This document shows positions 19,501 through 31,854 of a DNA stretch of 64,000 nt, in pieces. This DNA comes from an uncultured Tropicimonas sp. (GTDB taxonomy: Bacteria > Pseudomonadota > Alphaproteobacteria > Rhodobacterales > Rhodobacteraceae), in NCBI GenBank assembly GCA_947497945.1, contig CANMIP010000021.1, positions 49,613 to 113,612 of the forward strand, in the 5' to 3' direction. Within the stretch, counting starts at the first letter, position 1, and every line of letters begins with the position of its first letter. Position numbers and translations under genes: made by a program. The notes under the pieces are model-generated. The model did not search any database. It saw only the letters and a list, made by a program, of their open reading frames with translations, and was not told the origin of the DNA.

Positions 19501-19775
19501 TTGCCGAGAACGGGGATCTTGCGCTGTCGATCTTCGAGGCCGACCAGGCCTTCGATCTGCTGGTGACCGATATCATGATGCCGGGCCTGCTGAAGGGGCC
19601 GGACCTGGCGCAGGCGATACGCAAGCTGGCCCCGGACCTGCCCGTGATTTTCATGTCCGGCTATGCGGATGACGCCTTTTCAAGCGTCAGCCTGCAGGGA
19701 AGCGTGACCCGGCTTGGAAAGCCCGTCGCGCGAGCCGACCTGTTGGCGGCGGTCCGGCGGGCGCTCGGCGACTGA
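16530..19775 (+). CDS. Hybrid sensor histidine kinase with two periplasmic binding domains (kinase 2)
   Basis: Up to 1081 residues from a GTG at 16530; a TTG at 16629 with AGGA six bases upstream is a credible alternative and gives a leader closer to the hydrophobic segment FALIVLSCLASGVAA. The domain order matches kinase 1: SBP-like domain 1 (LRVGWTLAPPFFQYD), domain 2 (LTVGVRNYPPFQFV), one membrane helix, PAS-like region (DAAQSGIVGLNRLGQVAIA), HisKA (GGVAHDFNNLL), HATPase_c (GKGSGLGLAM), receiver (DLLVTDIMMPG). The open frame's 5' end overlaps the opposite open frame of kinase 1, so their promoters share one short divergent gap. Confidence 0.9.
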   Translation: MTQSAFVLPSHSDRRRSPGLCRSRQGSISIGKALGKTLFRLICSRARVLARVFALIVLSCLASGVAAQEGTPPLRVGWTLAPPFFQYDSSGRRSGAVQELVERIAEEIGFDIRVTPYVSAEAMVDGYLAGELDVIPGPLGSAALREISLTSLPVSKGTIRKYVAPDRRTGLDWMEAPGLRVGYVMPARLPVFDAALEGNVEVPMNAIGDAILALISGDIDILLSSEETAQAWAFRAGLDHRLAAVGEPLQEIDRVIQLQRSRSELLAPINRAITTLRERGTLAALRSKYRMDAFDPEPAVLTVGVRNYPPFQFVTEEGEFDGFAIEVFRALAEMAELDYRFTEISAADLREGPRPGSFDMVPLLSIDDRRRQFGDFTLPIEESQLGIHMRSGEQAGINDLSDLAGRKVAVIPKSLLHADAQAIGGLEIVEADSPAEMLEMLVGGEVDAILSGQVPVVDWMRQQDRVGEVEMVQPPLIFGQRAVAMRFGLGGVRERLNAVIPAFLLSAEFETLRQTYRGGEPAFWTESRKRRAIGLASVTGLLLLVLGLAATLNMRARRQAEAAQRQAEQLSSQRLEISNQLRAVMDAAQSGIVGLNRLGQVAIANPLGLAMLDADALAIPFEIPVRMNFADSRGVPLISRERHPFNRALAGEELRGELYLISKGDGRDTVRARISSTQIPEKVSSEMATVLVIADVTEQERNRERVERAERLGAIGQLTGGVAHDFNNLLAVILGRQELLRDDLEDEELLEHVEASIGAAERGADLTRSMLAFARKAPLEAGKIGLNQLVMEIRDWIERTLPADIELVAELAANPDQVKVDPGAAESALLNMILNARDAMPTGGGLTIGTENVTVGAERAGPNREVGPGRYVVLSVSDTGHGIPLANLDRVFDPFFTTKAEGKGSGLGLAMTLGFVEQSGGRATVESTPDRGTTFRLWFPAPETNARIEGRATEAPAPLSSSQRILVAEDNAEVLAVLVATLRRAGYRVEVAENGDLALSIFEADQAFDLLVTDIMMPGLLKGPDLAQAIRKLAPDLPVIFMSGYADDAFSSVSLQGSVTRLGKPVARADLLAAVRRALGD

Positions 19776-19899
19776 CCGGGCCGCGCCCTCTTTTCTCCCG
19801 TGCGGTCAGAGGGTTGACGCAGGCGCATACCAGCCATGCCCTCCGGAGAAGTTTGCGTTCAATCAAGGTGGCGGCAAGGGGAGCGTGAAAAATGACACC

Positions 19900-22800
19900 A
19901 TGGCCCATGCTCGAATCAAGGCGGTGCAGCTTGCCGCGATCTGGTTTCTGTCTCTGGCGCTCTCATGTGGGGCCAGCTTTGCGCAATCGCTGCAGACCTC
20001 CGAGCAGCCGCCCCTGATCGTCGGCTGGACGATCATTCCCCCCTTCTACCAGATTTCGGGAAACGCGGAGCCAGACGGGTATTTCGCGGATCTCGCCAGG
20101 CTGATTGCCGGGGAAATCGGCCTGCCCATCGAATTTCGCCGTTTCAACACCGCGGGCGAACATATCGCGGCCCAGAACGCGGGCGAGGTAACCTTCATCG
20201 CCGGGGCCGGTTCGAAAACAATGTTCGATGCCGAGAATGTCTTCTCCGATCCTGTCGGAAGCCGCCGCTTGCGGTTCTTCGCCCGTACCGGCCGGCCGGG
20301 CGAGATCGATCTGGACGGCGACAGCGTCCTGCTGACCGCGGTGCTGCCGACGATCGGCGAGGCCGTTCGGGAGGCGCTCCCCGGGACGATCCGGATCGTG
20401 GAGGTGGCCTCGCTGTCCGAAGGGCTGACATCCTTGCTTGCGGGGGATGTCGATCTCTTCCTGACATCGGAACAAACGGCGCAATACTGGGCCTATCGTG
20501 CCGGCTTGGACCATCTCCTGGTGCCGGTCGGTCCGCCCTTCGAGAGCAGCGACCGCTTCGCCGTGCTGCACCGCTCGCGTGCCGACCTGCTGAGGCAGGT
20601 CAACCAGGCGATTGCCCGGCTCAGGGAGGGGGGGCAGCTTGCCAAGCTCGAGCAGAAACACCGGATCGCCTTTTTCGCGCCGCCACCGGAGGTGCTGGCG
20701 GTCGGTATAATGCATTACCCGCCCTTTCAGATCGTCGGGCAGGATGGCAGCTTCTCCGGCTTTGGTGTCGAGGTCTTTCGCGACCTGGCGGCCCTTGCGG
20801 AGCTGAAATACAAGTTCGTGGAGATCTCGCGGGCGGAGTTGCTGGCGGGGCCAAGCGCGACGGGCTATGACGTGATCCCGCTCAGCGCCTCCGGCGGCGC
20901 GCGCAGGGCGTTCGCGGATTTCACCCTACCGCTCGAGAAGCAATCCGTCGGGATCTATATGCGCCGGGGCGAGACCGGCGGCATTTCCGGTCTCGACGAT
21001 CTGGCGGGGCGCAAGGTGGGGGTCATGGCCCGCAGCCAGCTCTTCGAGCAGGCGCGGACGCTTCCGGATGTCGAGCTTGTTCTGGGGACGTCGCCGGGGG
21101 AGGTGCTGGATCTATTGCTCGAAGGGCAGGTCGATGCGGTCCTGCTTGGGCAGATCCCGGCCGAGATCTGGCTGACGCAGAATGGCAAGGCGCGCCAGGC
21201 CGAGATGGTGCGGTCGGCCGCGATCGAGGGCCCGCGCGCCGTCGCGCTTCGTTTCGGGCTCGGCGACATCCGGGAACGGCTCAACGAGGTCATTCCCGGA
21301 TATATCCTCTCCGAGGATTACACCGCCCTGCACCGGAAATACCGACAGGGGCCGGTTTTCTGGACAGAGAGCCGAAAACGGATGGCAACGGGCCTGTTCG
21401 CGGCCTCGCTCGGGCTTTTGGTGGTTCTCGGCATCGGCTTTCTGTCCAACCTTCGGGCGCGGCGGCAATCGGAGGCGCTCACGGCCCGGACGCTCGATAT
21501 TTCGAGCCGCCTGAGCGCGGTCCTGGACGCGGCAAGGAGCGGTATCGTGGCGCTCAACCGCTCCGGACAGGTCGCGATCGCCAATCCGAGCGCAAGGCAG
21601 ATGCTCGGCGCCTTGGACACTCCTGTTCCCTTCGCCTGGCCGGAGAGGGCGCGTTTTCTCGACCCAACCGATTTATCCCCTCTGCTGGCCAGCGCCAGCC
21701 CGGAGCGACGCATTCTGCGGGGCGCCGTGCTGGAGGACGAACAGGCCGTTCTGGAAACCGCGGAGGGCGGGCCGCCCCGGCAGCTACGCCTGAACAGCAC
21801 CTCGATTGCCCCCGGTATCTCGCCGGAAATCGGCGCCGTGCTCATCCTCGACGACGTGACCGAACTCGAACGCAATCGCGAGCAGGCCGAACGGTCGAGC
21901 CGGTTGAGCGCGATCGGCCGGCTGACCGGCGGCGTTGCCCATGATTTCAACAACCTGCTTGCCGTGATCATGGGAAATCTCGAATTGCTGCGGGATGAAG
22001 ATCTTGAAGCGGAACGGTCTGGCCTGATCGATGCCGCGCTTGGCGCAACCCGGCGCGGTGCGGACCTGACGCGGAACATGCTCGCCTTTGCGCGCAGGTC
22101 GCGCCTGTCTCCGGAGCGGCTCGATCTCACGGGCGTGATCGACGAGGCGCAGGAGTGGATCGGGCGGACGCTGCCGGAAACGGTTCGGGTCGAAACCTCG
22201 TTGCAGCCGGATCTCTGGATGGTCTCAGTTGATCGGAACTCGCTGGAAAACGCCTTGCTGAACCTGATCCTGAACGCCCGCGACGCGATGGACAGTCGGG
22301 GGCGGCTGACCATTTCGGCCTCGAATGTCGAGGTCGCGGCGGATGTGATCGAGCCGGGGGGCGACGCCCTCTCGCGCGGCCGCTATGTCATGGTTTCGGT
22401 CAGCGACAGCGGGCCGGGCATCCCGGAGGCGCAGCTGGCGAAGATCTTCGATCCATTCTTCACGACCAAGGCGCCCGGACAGGGGACCGGCCTCGGCCTG
22501 TCGATGGTCGCGGGCTTCGTGGCCCAAAGCGGCGGGGCGGTCCGTGTGCGCTCCGATCCGGGCGTCGGCACCACCTTCAATCTGTATTTCCCGGCCCTGG
22601 CCGCGGAGCCCTCGGAGGAGTCGGTCGCCCGTACCGAGGACAGGAAAACGAAATACGCGCGGAATCGGATATTGCTGGTCGAGGATGAGGATGCCGTCCG
22701 GGAGGTCCAGAAAGGCATGTTGGAGCGGGCCGGACATGATGTCACCACGGCCGAGACCGGAGACGATGCGTTGGAGATTTTCCGCAACGCGCCGGATTTC

Positions 22801-23049
22801 GACCTGCTGGTGACGGATGTCATCATGCCCGGCGCGTTGCAGGGCAACGACCTGGCCGTCGCAATCCGCAAGAGCGCGCCCGACCTGCCGGTGATCTTCA
22901 TCTCGGGCTATTCGGAGAATGCCCTGACCGGGACGCCGTGCGATTCCGCGGAGTTCCGGCTGTTGAAACCGGTTCGGCGCGACGAATTGCTGGCGACGGT
23001 TGCACGCGCCACCGGTGACAGCCCCGAGCTTGCGCCTTCGCAGGGGTAG
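19900..23049 (+). CDS. Hybrid sensor histidine kinase with two periplasmic binding domains (kinase 3)
   Basis: A 1049-residue paralogue in the same orientation as kinase 2, 124 bp downstream. ATG 19900 (MAHARIK) gives a good signal peptide ending SCGASFAQ; a GTG at 19885 is possible. Domains: SBP-like 1 (LIVGWTIIPPFYQI), SBP-like 2 (LAVGIMHYPPFQIV), membrane helix (LFAASLGLLVVLGIGF), PAS-like region (DAARSGIVALNRSGQVAIA), HisKA (GGVAHDFNNLL), HATPase_c (GQGTGLGLSM), receiver (DLLVTDVIMPG). The binding domains differ most between paralogues, so each kinase probably senses a different small molecule. No partner regulator is adjacent. Confidence 0.9.
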   Translation: MAHARIKAVQLAAIWFLSLALSCGASFAQSLQTSEQPPLIVGWTIIPPFYQISGNAEPDGYFADLARLIAGEIGLPIEFRRFNTAGEHIAAQNAGEVTFIAGAGSKTMFDAENVFSDPVGSRRLRFFARTGRPGEIDLDGDSVLLTAVLPTIGEAVREALPGTIRIVEVASLSEGLTSLLAGDVDLFLTSEQTAQYWAYRAGLDHLLVPVGPPFESSDRFAVLHRSRADLLRQVNQAIARLREGGQLAKLEQKHRIAFFAPPPEVLAVGIMHYPPFQIVGQDGSFSGFGVEVFRDLAALAELKYKFVEISRAELLAGPSATGYDVIPLSASGGARRAFADFTLPLEKQSVGIYMRRGETGGISGLDDLAGRKVGVMARSQLFEQARTLPDVELVLGTSPGEVLDLLLEGQVDAVLLGQIPAEIWLTQNGKARQAEMVRSAAIEGPRAVALRFGLGDIRERLNEVIPGYILSEDYTALHRKYRQGPVFWTESRKRMATGLFAASLGLLVVLGIGFLSNLRARRQSEALTARTLDISSRLSAVLDAARSGIVALNRSGQVAIANPSARQMLGALDTPVPFAWPERARFLDPTDLSPLLASASPERRILRGAVLEDEQAVLETAEGGPPRQLRLNSTSIAPGISPEIGAVLILDDVTELERNREQAERSSRLSAIGRLTGGVAHDFNNLLAVIMGNLELLRDEDLEAERSGLIDAALGATRRGADLTRNMLAFARRSRLSPERLDLTGVIDEAQEWIGRTLPETVRVETSLQPDLWMVSVDRNSLENALLNLILNARDAMDSRGRLTISASNVEVAADVIEPGGDALSRGRYVMVSVSDSGPGIPEAQLAKIFDPFFTTKAPGQGTGLGLSMVAGFVAQSGGAVRVRSDPGVGTTFNLYFPALAAEPSEESVARTEDRKTKYARNRILLVEDEDAVREVQKGMLERAGHDVTTAETGDDALEIFRNAPDFDLLVTDVIMPGALQGNDLAVAIRKSAPDLPVIFISGYSENALTGTPCDSAEFRLLKPVRRDELLATVARATGDSPELAPSQG

Positions 23050-23197
23050 CGAAGCAGCGGCTCGGGCGATTGCTGCCTGGCCTGCGAGGATTGCCCCGGG
23101 CATGGTGCCTGATGTGTTGGCGGGGCCGTGACCGGACACCCTCGGGGCAGGGGCGCCGCAAAGGAAATGCCGCTTACGAAAACAGCGAACAGCAATG

Positions 23198-23525
23198 GTG
23201 ATTTGGGGAAAGGTGCAGGTTTCTGTTGCCAGGTACCTGCGAACCCCGCCAGCCCTTGCTAGAGGACTGGGCTTAGATTTCGATAGAAATCACTGCATTA
23301 CGCAGCGACGGCCACCGGAGCATGATTGTTATTGGCAATTATGCTTAACGGACCGATAACGGTGGTACCTCACCGAGCAAAAGCTAACCCCTTTAGACGT
23401 CCGTCGATCCTATTTCGGCCCCATGATCCCCCAATAAGGGATGTTTGGTGGAGCCGCCGGGTACCGCCCCCGGGTCCGAGCCGTTTATTACGAGCGCGTT
23501 TATCGCCATAGTCCCCGAGGGAACG
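23198..23525 (-). ncRNA. ssrA: Two-piece (permuted) alphaproteobacterial tmRNA
   Basis: On the minus strand the acceptor piece comes first and ends with CGGCTCCACCA (CCA at 23448-23446); a 23-nt spacer with its own hairpin follows; the coding piece then starts GGGGCCGAAATAGG at 23422. GGGGCCG and CGGCTCC pair as the acceptor stem with a G-U at the third pair, the alanine identity element. The tag frame (23336-23298, minus) reads ANNNHAPVAVAA followed by TAA. Downstream helices and a pseudoknot-like GCAGGT...ACCTGC segment extend to about 23198. Outer ends are estimates. The T-loop-like sequence is GGCGGTA between CCGGG and CCCGG rather than TTCGANT. Confidence 0.93.
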
Positions 23526-23530
23526 ACTTG

Positions 23531-23559
23531 AATCTAGGCGCTGATCGCCTGTCTTTCAA
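23531..23559 (-). promoter_or_regulatory. Predicted sigma70 promoter of the tmRNA gene
   Basis: Reading the minus strand, TTGAAA (23559-23554), a 17-bp spacer and TAGATT (23536-23531) form a good sigma70-type promoter. Its start point would fall near 23525, just upstream of the acceptor piece. Agreement of spacing and position makes it convincing, though it is not experimentally shown. Confidence 0.65.
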
Positions 23560-24043
23560 CCCGTAACTCACCTGCAGTCGTCGGATCGCATCGGGCGGGC
23601 CCGTGAGCGAGAGCGGCAGGTCATCCGGCCGGGGCATGTTGGATTCGAACATCAACTTGTTGCGATATAATATTGATAAGATGATATAATTATGTGTTTG
23701 GGGCGTCAGGGCGGCCCATGGGTCGGATATGTTCATAGCCGAGTTTCTGTCGCGACGGGACGCCCCGACTGGTGCAGCGATATTCATCAATACGGCCAGT
23801 GGCAGGGAAAGCGGCGACAGGGCGGATCGTGCACCGAGGTGGGCCGCGAGTCGGCTCGTGACGATCGGCTTGCGCGCAAGGCCGAGGCGGTATGAACGTT
23901 TCCGCTAACGCGAAGTCCCGAAGCCCGTTGCCAGCACCCCTCTTGCCATGTTCAATCAGCGCCACGCTGCGAGCGGCCCGGCCGCTGCTGCATGGAATTG
24001 AAACGGGGCGCCGCTGGGCCGCCCTCCTGAGAGGAGAGAGCCG
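23560..24043. other. Non-coding gap between the tmRNA gene and acuI
   Basis: No convincing gene is seen. Open frames at 23500-23790 (minus) and 23692-23895 (plus) lack ribosome sites and family resemblance. An AT-rich patch at about 23660-23695 differs from the surroundings and could hold an upstream element or promoter for either neighbour. AGAGGAGAGAG just before 24044 is the ribosome site of acuI. Confidence 0.4.
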
Positions 24044-25030
24044 ATGCGTGCTTTGATCGTTGAGAAGGGCGAGGACGGCAAGACCGAAGCCGGTGTCCAG
24101 GACATTGACGAGAGCCGTCTGCCCGAGGGCAATGTGACTGTCGCGGTCGAGTATTCGACGGTGAACTACAAGGACGGGCTTTGCATCGGGCCGGGCGGCG
24201 GGTTGGTGCGGAATTACCCGCATGTGCCGGGCATCGATTTCGCCGGCACCGTCGAGACCAGCGACGATGACCGCTACACGCCGGGTGACAAGGTCGTTCT
24301 GACCGGCTGGCGCGTGGGCGAGGCGCATTGGGGCGGTTATGCCGAGAAGGCGCGGGTGAATGCGGATTGGCTGGTTCCGCTGCCGGAAGGGCTGAGCCCG
24401 AAACAGGCGATGGCTGTCGGCACGGCGGGCTTCACCTCGATGCTGGCGGTGATGGCGCTGGAGGCACATGGGTTGACGCCGGAGAAGGGCGAGGTCCTGG
24501 TGACCGGCGCGTCGGGCGGCGTGGGGTCGGTGGCCACCGCGATCCTTGCCAATCTCGGCTACGAGGTTGCGGCGGTGACGGGACGGCCGGAGCAATCGCA
24601 ATATCTCGCCAATCTCGGGGCGTCCAAGCTGATCACCCGCGACGAGCTTGCCGAGACGGTGAAGCGTCCGCTGGAGAAGGAGACCTGGGCGGGCTGCGTG
24701 GACGCGGTTGGCGGTTCCATGCTGGCGCGTGTGCTCGGGCAGATGAAATATGGCGGTTCGGTTGCCGCTGTCGGCCTTGCCGGCGGGGCGCAGCTTCCGG
24801 CGACGGTGGTGCCCTTCCTGCTGCGTGGGGTGAACCTGCTGGGGATCGATTCCGTGATGCAGCCCTACGAGAACCGTCTCGTCGCCTGGCAGCGGATCGC
24901 CTCCGACCTGCCGATGGCGAAGCTCGAGGGCATGATCGTCGAAGCCGGGCTGGGCGATCTGCCGAAACTGGGCGCCGATATCCTCAAGGGCCAGGTCCGT
25001 GGCCGCATCGTTGTCGACGTGAAGGCCTGA
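24044..25030 (+). CDS. acuI: Acryloyl-CoA reductase, MDR superfamily (YhdH/AcuI type)
   Basis: A 328-residue zinc-independent medium-chain dehydrogenase of the YhdH/YhfP branch. Typical segments: VEYSTVNYKDGLCI, HVPGIDFAGTVE, VGTAGFTSMLAVMALE and the NADPH motif VTGASGGVGSVA. AcuI reduces acryloyl-CoA to propionyl-CoA with NADPH; it detoxifies acrylate in DMSP-using Rhodobacteraceae and supports 3-hydroxypropionate assimilation. GAGGAGAGAG precedes the ATG. No DMSP lyase or acuN/acuK neighbour is present, so a general detoxification role is the safer reading. Confidence 0.85.
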   Translation: MRALIVEKGEDGKTEAGVQDIDESRLPEGNVTVAVEYSTVNYKDGLCIGPGGGLVRNYPHVPGIDFAGTVETSDDDRYTPGDKVVLTGWRVGEAHWGGYAEKARVNADWLVPLPEGLSPKQAMAVGTAGFTSMLAVMALEAHGLTPEKGEVLVTGASGGVGSVATAILANLGYEVAAVTGRPEQSQYLANLGASKLITRDELAETVKRPLEKETWAGCVDAVGGSMLARVLGQMKYGGSVAAVGLAGGAQLPATVVPFLLRGVNLLGIDSVMQPYENRLVAWQRIASDLPMAKLEGMIVEAGLGDLPKLGADILKGQVRGRIVVDVKA

Positions 25031-25202
25031 TCGCCTGACCGCCCTCCGTGGGCCGGCTGTCCGGCCCGCGGACCATCGTGCCTGTTGCTGCGGCGCTTGA
25101 AAGCTGCCCGGCTGCCGCCCGAACGTTTCCTTTCAAGCAATGGCGTCTTTCGCGGGCCGCATTGTGCATGCCGGGCCTTGAGACCGCGTCTCCCATGCCG
25201 CA

Positions 25203-25239
25203 AGAAAAACCGCCCGCCGAGAGGTCTCGACGGGCGGTT
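25203..25239 (-). terminator. Rho-independent terminator of the sulfate activation gene
   Basis: On the minus strand AACCGCCCG (25239-25231) pairs with CGGGCGGTT (25216-25208) across a 14-nt loop and is followed by TTTTTC. It lies 27 bp beyond the stop of the ATP sulfurylase/APS kinase gene. Confidence 0.8.
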
Positions 25240-25265
25240 GCGGTGTGTCAACAGAGAAGGCCGGG

Positions 25266-27347
<2,082 letters not shown>

Positions 27348-27359
27348 AGGACGACTCAA

Positions 27360-27383
27360 TATGTGTTCACGCGTGAACACATA
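27360..27383. promoter_or_regulatory. Perfect 24-bp palindrome, probable operator
   Basis: Bases 27360-27383 are identical to their reverse complement; the half site read outward from the left is TATGTGTTCACG. It ends 13 bp before the ATG at 27347, where a dimeric winged-helix protein could block transcription. The adjacent reading frame begins with just such a domain, which suggests autoregulation (inference). A GTG inside the palindrome opens the longest frame but has no ribosome site. Confidence 0.7.
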
Positions 27384-27612
27384 CAGGAAAACACCCGGCG
27401 GGGAAGGAAAATCCGTGCCCTCCTGCCGAAATATCGAAGATCTGGGTTAATGCCTTGTTGTCAGGCGCACCGGTCGGCGCGCTTGGGCGGTCCCGGCGAC
27501 CGGGGTGGCCAGAGGCCCGGGGGGAATGCCGTTCTCGCCCTGGCGTCGGATCGTCTTCGGCGCCGGCTCGGCAAGCCACACCGGGACAAGTCCCGTGTTG
27601 CACACGCCCCGG
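27384..27612. other. Upstream region of the sulfate activation gene
   Basis: About 230 bp containing the presumed promoter of the palindrome-controlled gene and the 3' flank of the secreted-protein gene. I see no gene and no clear terminator in it. Confidence 0.4.
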
Positions 27613-28158
27613 CTATTCGAGGCGGTCCTGGAAGCAGGGATTCGAGGCGGCTGCCGGCAGGCTGTCCACGACGCCAATCCGGAAGTCATTATCGTCGCCG
27701 ACAAAGGCGAATGTCACGGTGGGCTTTGCGTCATCCTGGCAGAACACGCGAACGGGCTGGAGCGTCGTCTTGTCCTCGAAGGCCACTTCGTGGTTGGAGG
27801 GCTGTTCAAGGCGTGCAGCCTGGGTTTCGGTCCAGGCATCGACCAGCGCGCCAGCCTCGGAGATGCCAACCGGCGGGACGGATTTCACGATGCACATGAA
27901 CCACCCGGAGCGCGCCGAGGCGGCATAGGCGATCAAGGGCGCTTCCGGATGGCGGATCGCCCGTTCGGTGAGGCCCTTGACGGTGAGCTGGGCGGGCGCG
28001 GTCGGGAAGGTATCGAAGCGGTCCTGGGACTGTTCGGCGATCATCGCCTCACATGCGCCGGCCAGGTCCAGCCAGGGGGCGATCTCCGCTGTCGCGGCCT
28101 GCGCAACCGTGCCCCATGTCGCGGAAACAAGCAGGGCGAGCCGATGGAAAGCACCCAT
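27613..28158 (-). CDS. Small exported protein of unknown function
   Basis: A 181-residue protein with an N-terminal signal peptide (LALLVSATWGTVAQA, cleavage likely before ATAEI). Four Cys remain in the mature part (AGACEAM, WFMCIV, RVFCQDD, NPCFQD), an even number compatible with two disulfides in the periplasm. I do not recognise a family. It lies 68 bp downstream of trxB on the same strand and may be read through from it. Nothing in the sequence indicates enzymatic activity. Confidence 0.6.
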   Translation of the reverse strand: MGAFHRLALLVSATWGTVAQAATAEIAPWLDLAGACEAMIAEQSQDRFDTFPTAPAQLTVKGLTERAIRHPEAPLIAYAASARSGWFMCIVKSVPPVGISEAGALVDAWTETQAARLEQPSNHEVAFEDKTTLQPVRVFCQDDAKPTVTFAFVGDDNDFRIGVVDSLPAAASNPCFQDRLE

Positions 28159-28226
28159 ATCCGAACTCCAATCCTTTCTGTTTCCGCGCAGTCCCGGTCC
28201 CGCGGCTGCGGGCCGCCCGGCCTGGC

Positions 28227-29360
<1,134 letters not shown>

Positions 29361-29373
29361 TCAGGAGGGCTGT

Positions 29374-29874
29374 ATGCCGGGTTCCAAGCTAGATCCGATC
29401 GACCGACATATCCTTGCGGAGCTTCAGGCCGATGGCCGCATGACGAATGTCGAGCTGGCCAGACGGGTCGGGATTTCCGCGCCGCCCTGCCTGAGGCGGG
29501 TGCGAACGCTTGAGGAGACGGGGTTCATACGCGGCTATCACGCCGATGTCGATCCGCGCGAGCTCGGCTTCGAGGTGCAGGTCTTTGCCATGGTTGGCCT
29601 GTCAAGCCAGGCCGAGGCCGATCTCTCCGCCTTCGAGGGCAAGTGCCGCGAATGGCCGCTCGTGCGCGAATGCCACATGCTCAATGGCGAGATCGATTTC
29701 ATCCTGAAATGCGTCTCGCCGGACCTGTCGACCTTCCAGACTTTCCTGACCGAGCAGCTGACGGCGGCGGACAATGTTGCCAGCGTCAAGACCTCGCTGG
29801 TCATCCGGGGCGCCAAGAACGAGCCGGCCGTGCCTTTCGAAGTGCTGGAAGAACGTCTCGGCCGGACGCCCTAG
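29374..29874 (+). CDS. Lrp/AsnC-family transcriptional regulator
   Basis: A 166-residue regulator: N-terminal helix-turn-helix (LDPIDRHILAELQADGRM ... VELARRVGISAPPCLRRV) and a C-terminal RAM/AsnC ligand-binding domain. ATG 29374 is preceded by AGGAGGG; the longer frame upstream crosses the promoter repeats and is rejected. It is divergent from trxB. Close relatives near trxB in alphaproteobacteria sense amino acids; the effector here is unknown. Confidence 0.93.
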   Translation: MPGSKLDPIDRHILAELQADGRMTNVELARRVGISAPPCLRRVRTLEETGFIRGYHADVDPRELGFEVQVFAMVGLSSQAEADLSAFEGKCREWPLVRECHMLNGEIDFILKCVSPDLSTFQTFLTEQLTAADNVASVKTSLVIRGAKNEPAVPFEVLEERLGRTP

Positions 29875-30191
29875 CAGAAATCATTTCTGACCCGGAACGG
29901 GCGCGGAACGGGGCAGGGGCTTTGGAGCCTTTGGTCTGTCTACAGCTCTGGCCGTCCGGCGCGATGTGCCGTGAAATGCGGCCGCCCGGTCTTTCCTGAA
30001 TAGCTTTGTGCCGCAATGCGGCCGTTCCGAACGCCGCCGGGGACGCGAGGCAGCCGTCGTGATCCCGCGCCGGGCGCCTCCCGTCCCGCAACCCGCTGTT
30101 CGGCGGGACCTTTCGACACGCTATCCGCTTTTGCCCTTGAGCCCACAGCGCGTCTGTCCAGGCCGGCACGGCAATCGAGGAAGGACAGTGC
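29875..30191. other. Gap between lrp and the BCCT gene with a 15-bp palindrome
   Basis: No gene seen in 317 bp. CAGAAAT-C-ATTTCTG (29875-29889) is a perfect palindrome right after the lrp stop; it could be an operator or a weak processing hairpin, since no T-run follows. GAGGAAGGAC just before 30192 is the ribosome site of the transporter. Confidence 0.45.
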
Positions 30192-31775
<1,584 letters not shown>

Positions 31776-31809
31776 GCGCTTGCCCTTCCCGCACCGAAGT
31801 CTAATCTCG

Positions 31810-31841
31810 CGGCCGCGGCGTCCACTGGCCGCGGCCGTTTT
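31810..31841 (+). terminator. Rho-independent terminator after the BCCT gene
   Basis: CGGCCGCGGC (31810-31819) pairs with the arm at 31828-31837 around an 8-nt loop, followed by TTTT. It ends just before the ribosome site GGAGG of the next gene, so that gene needs some readthrough or its own promoter inside the short gap. Confidence 0.72.
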
Positions 31842-31854
31842 CCCTGGAGGATCC

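Noticed and set aside
23500..23790. 96-residue minus-strand frame upstream of the tmRNA gene
   Set aside because: It overlaps the tmRNA promoter and acceptor piece and shows no protein features.
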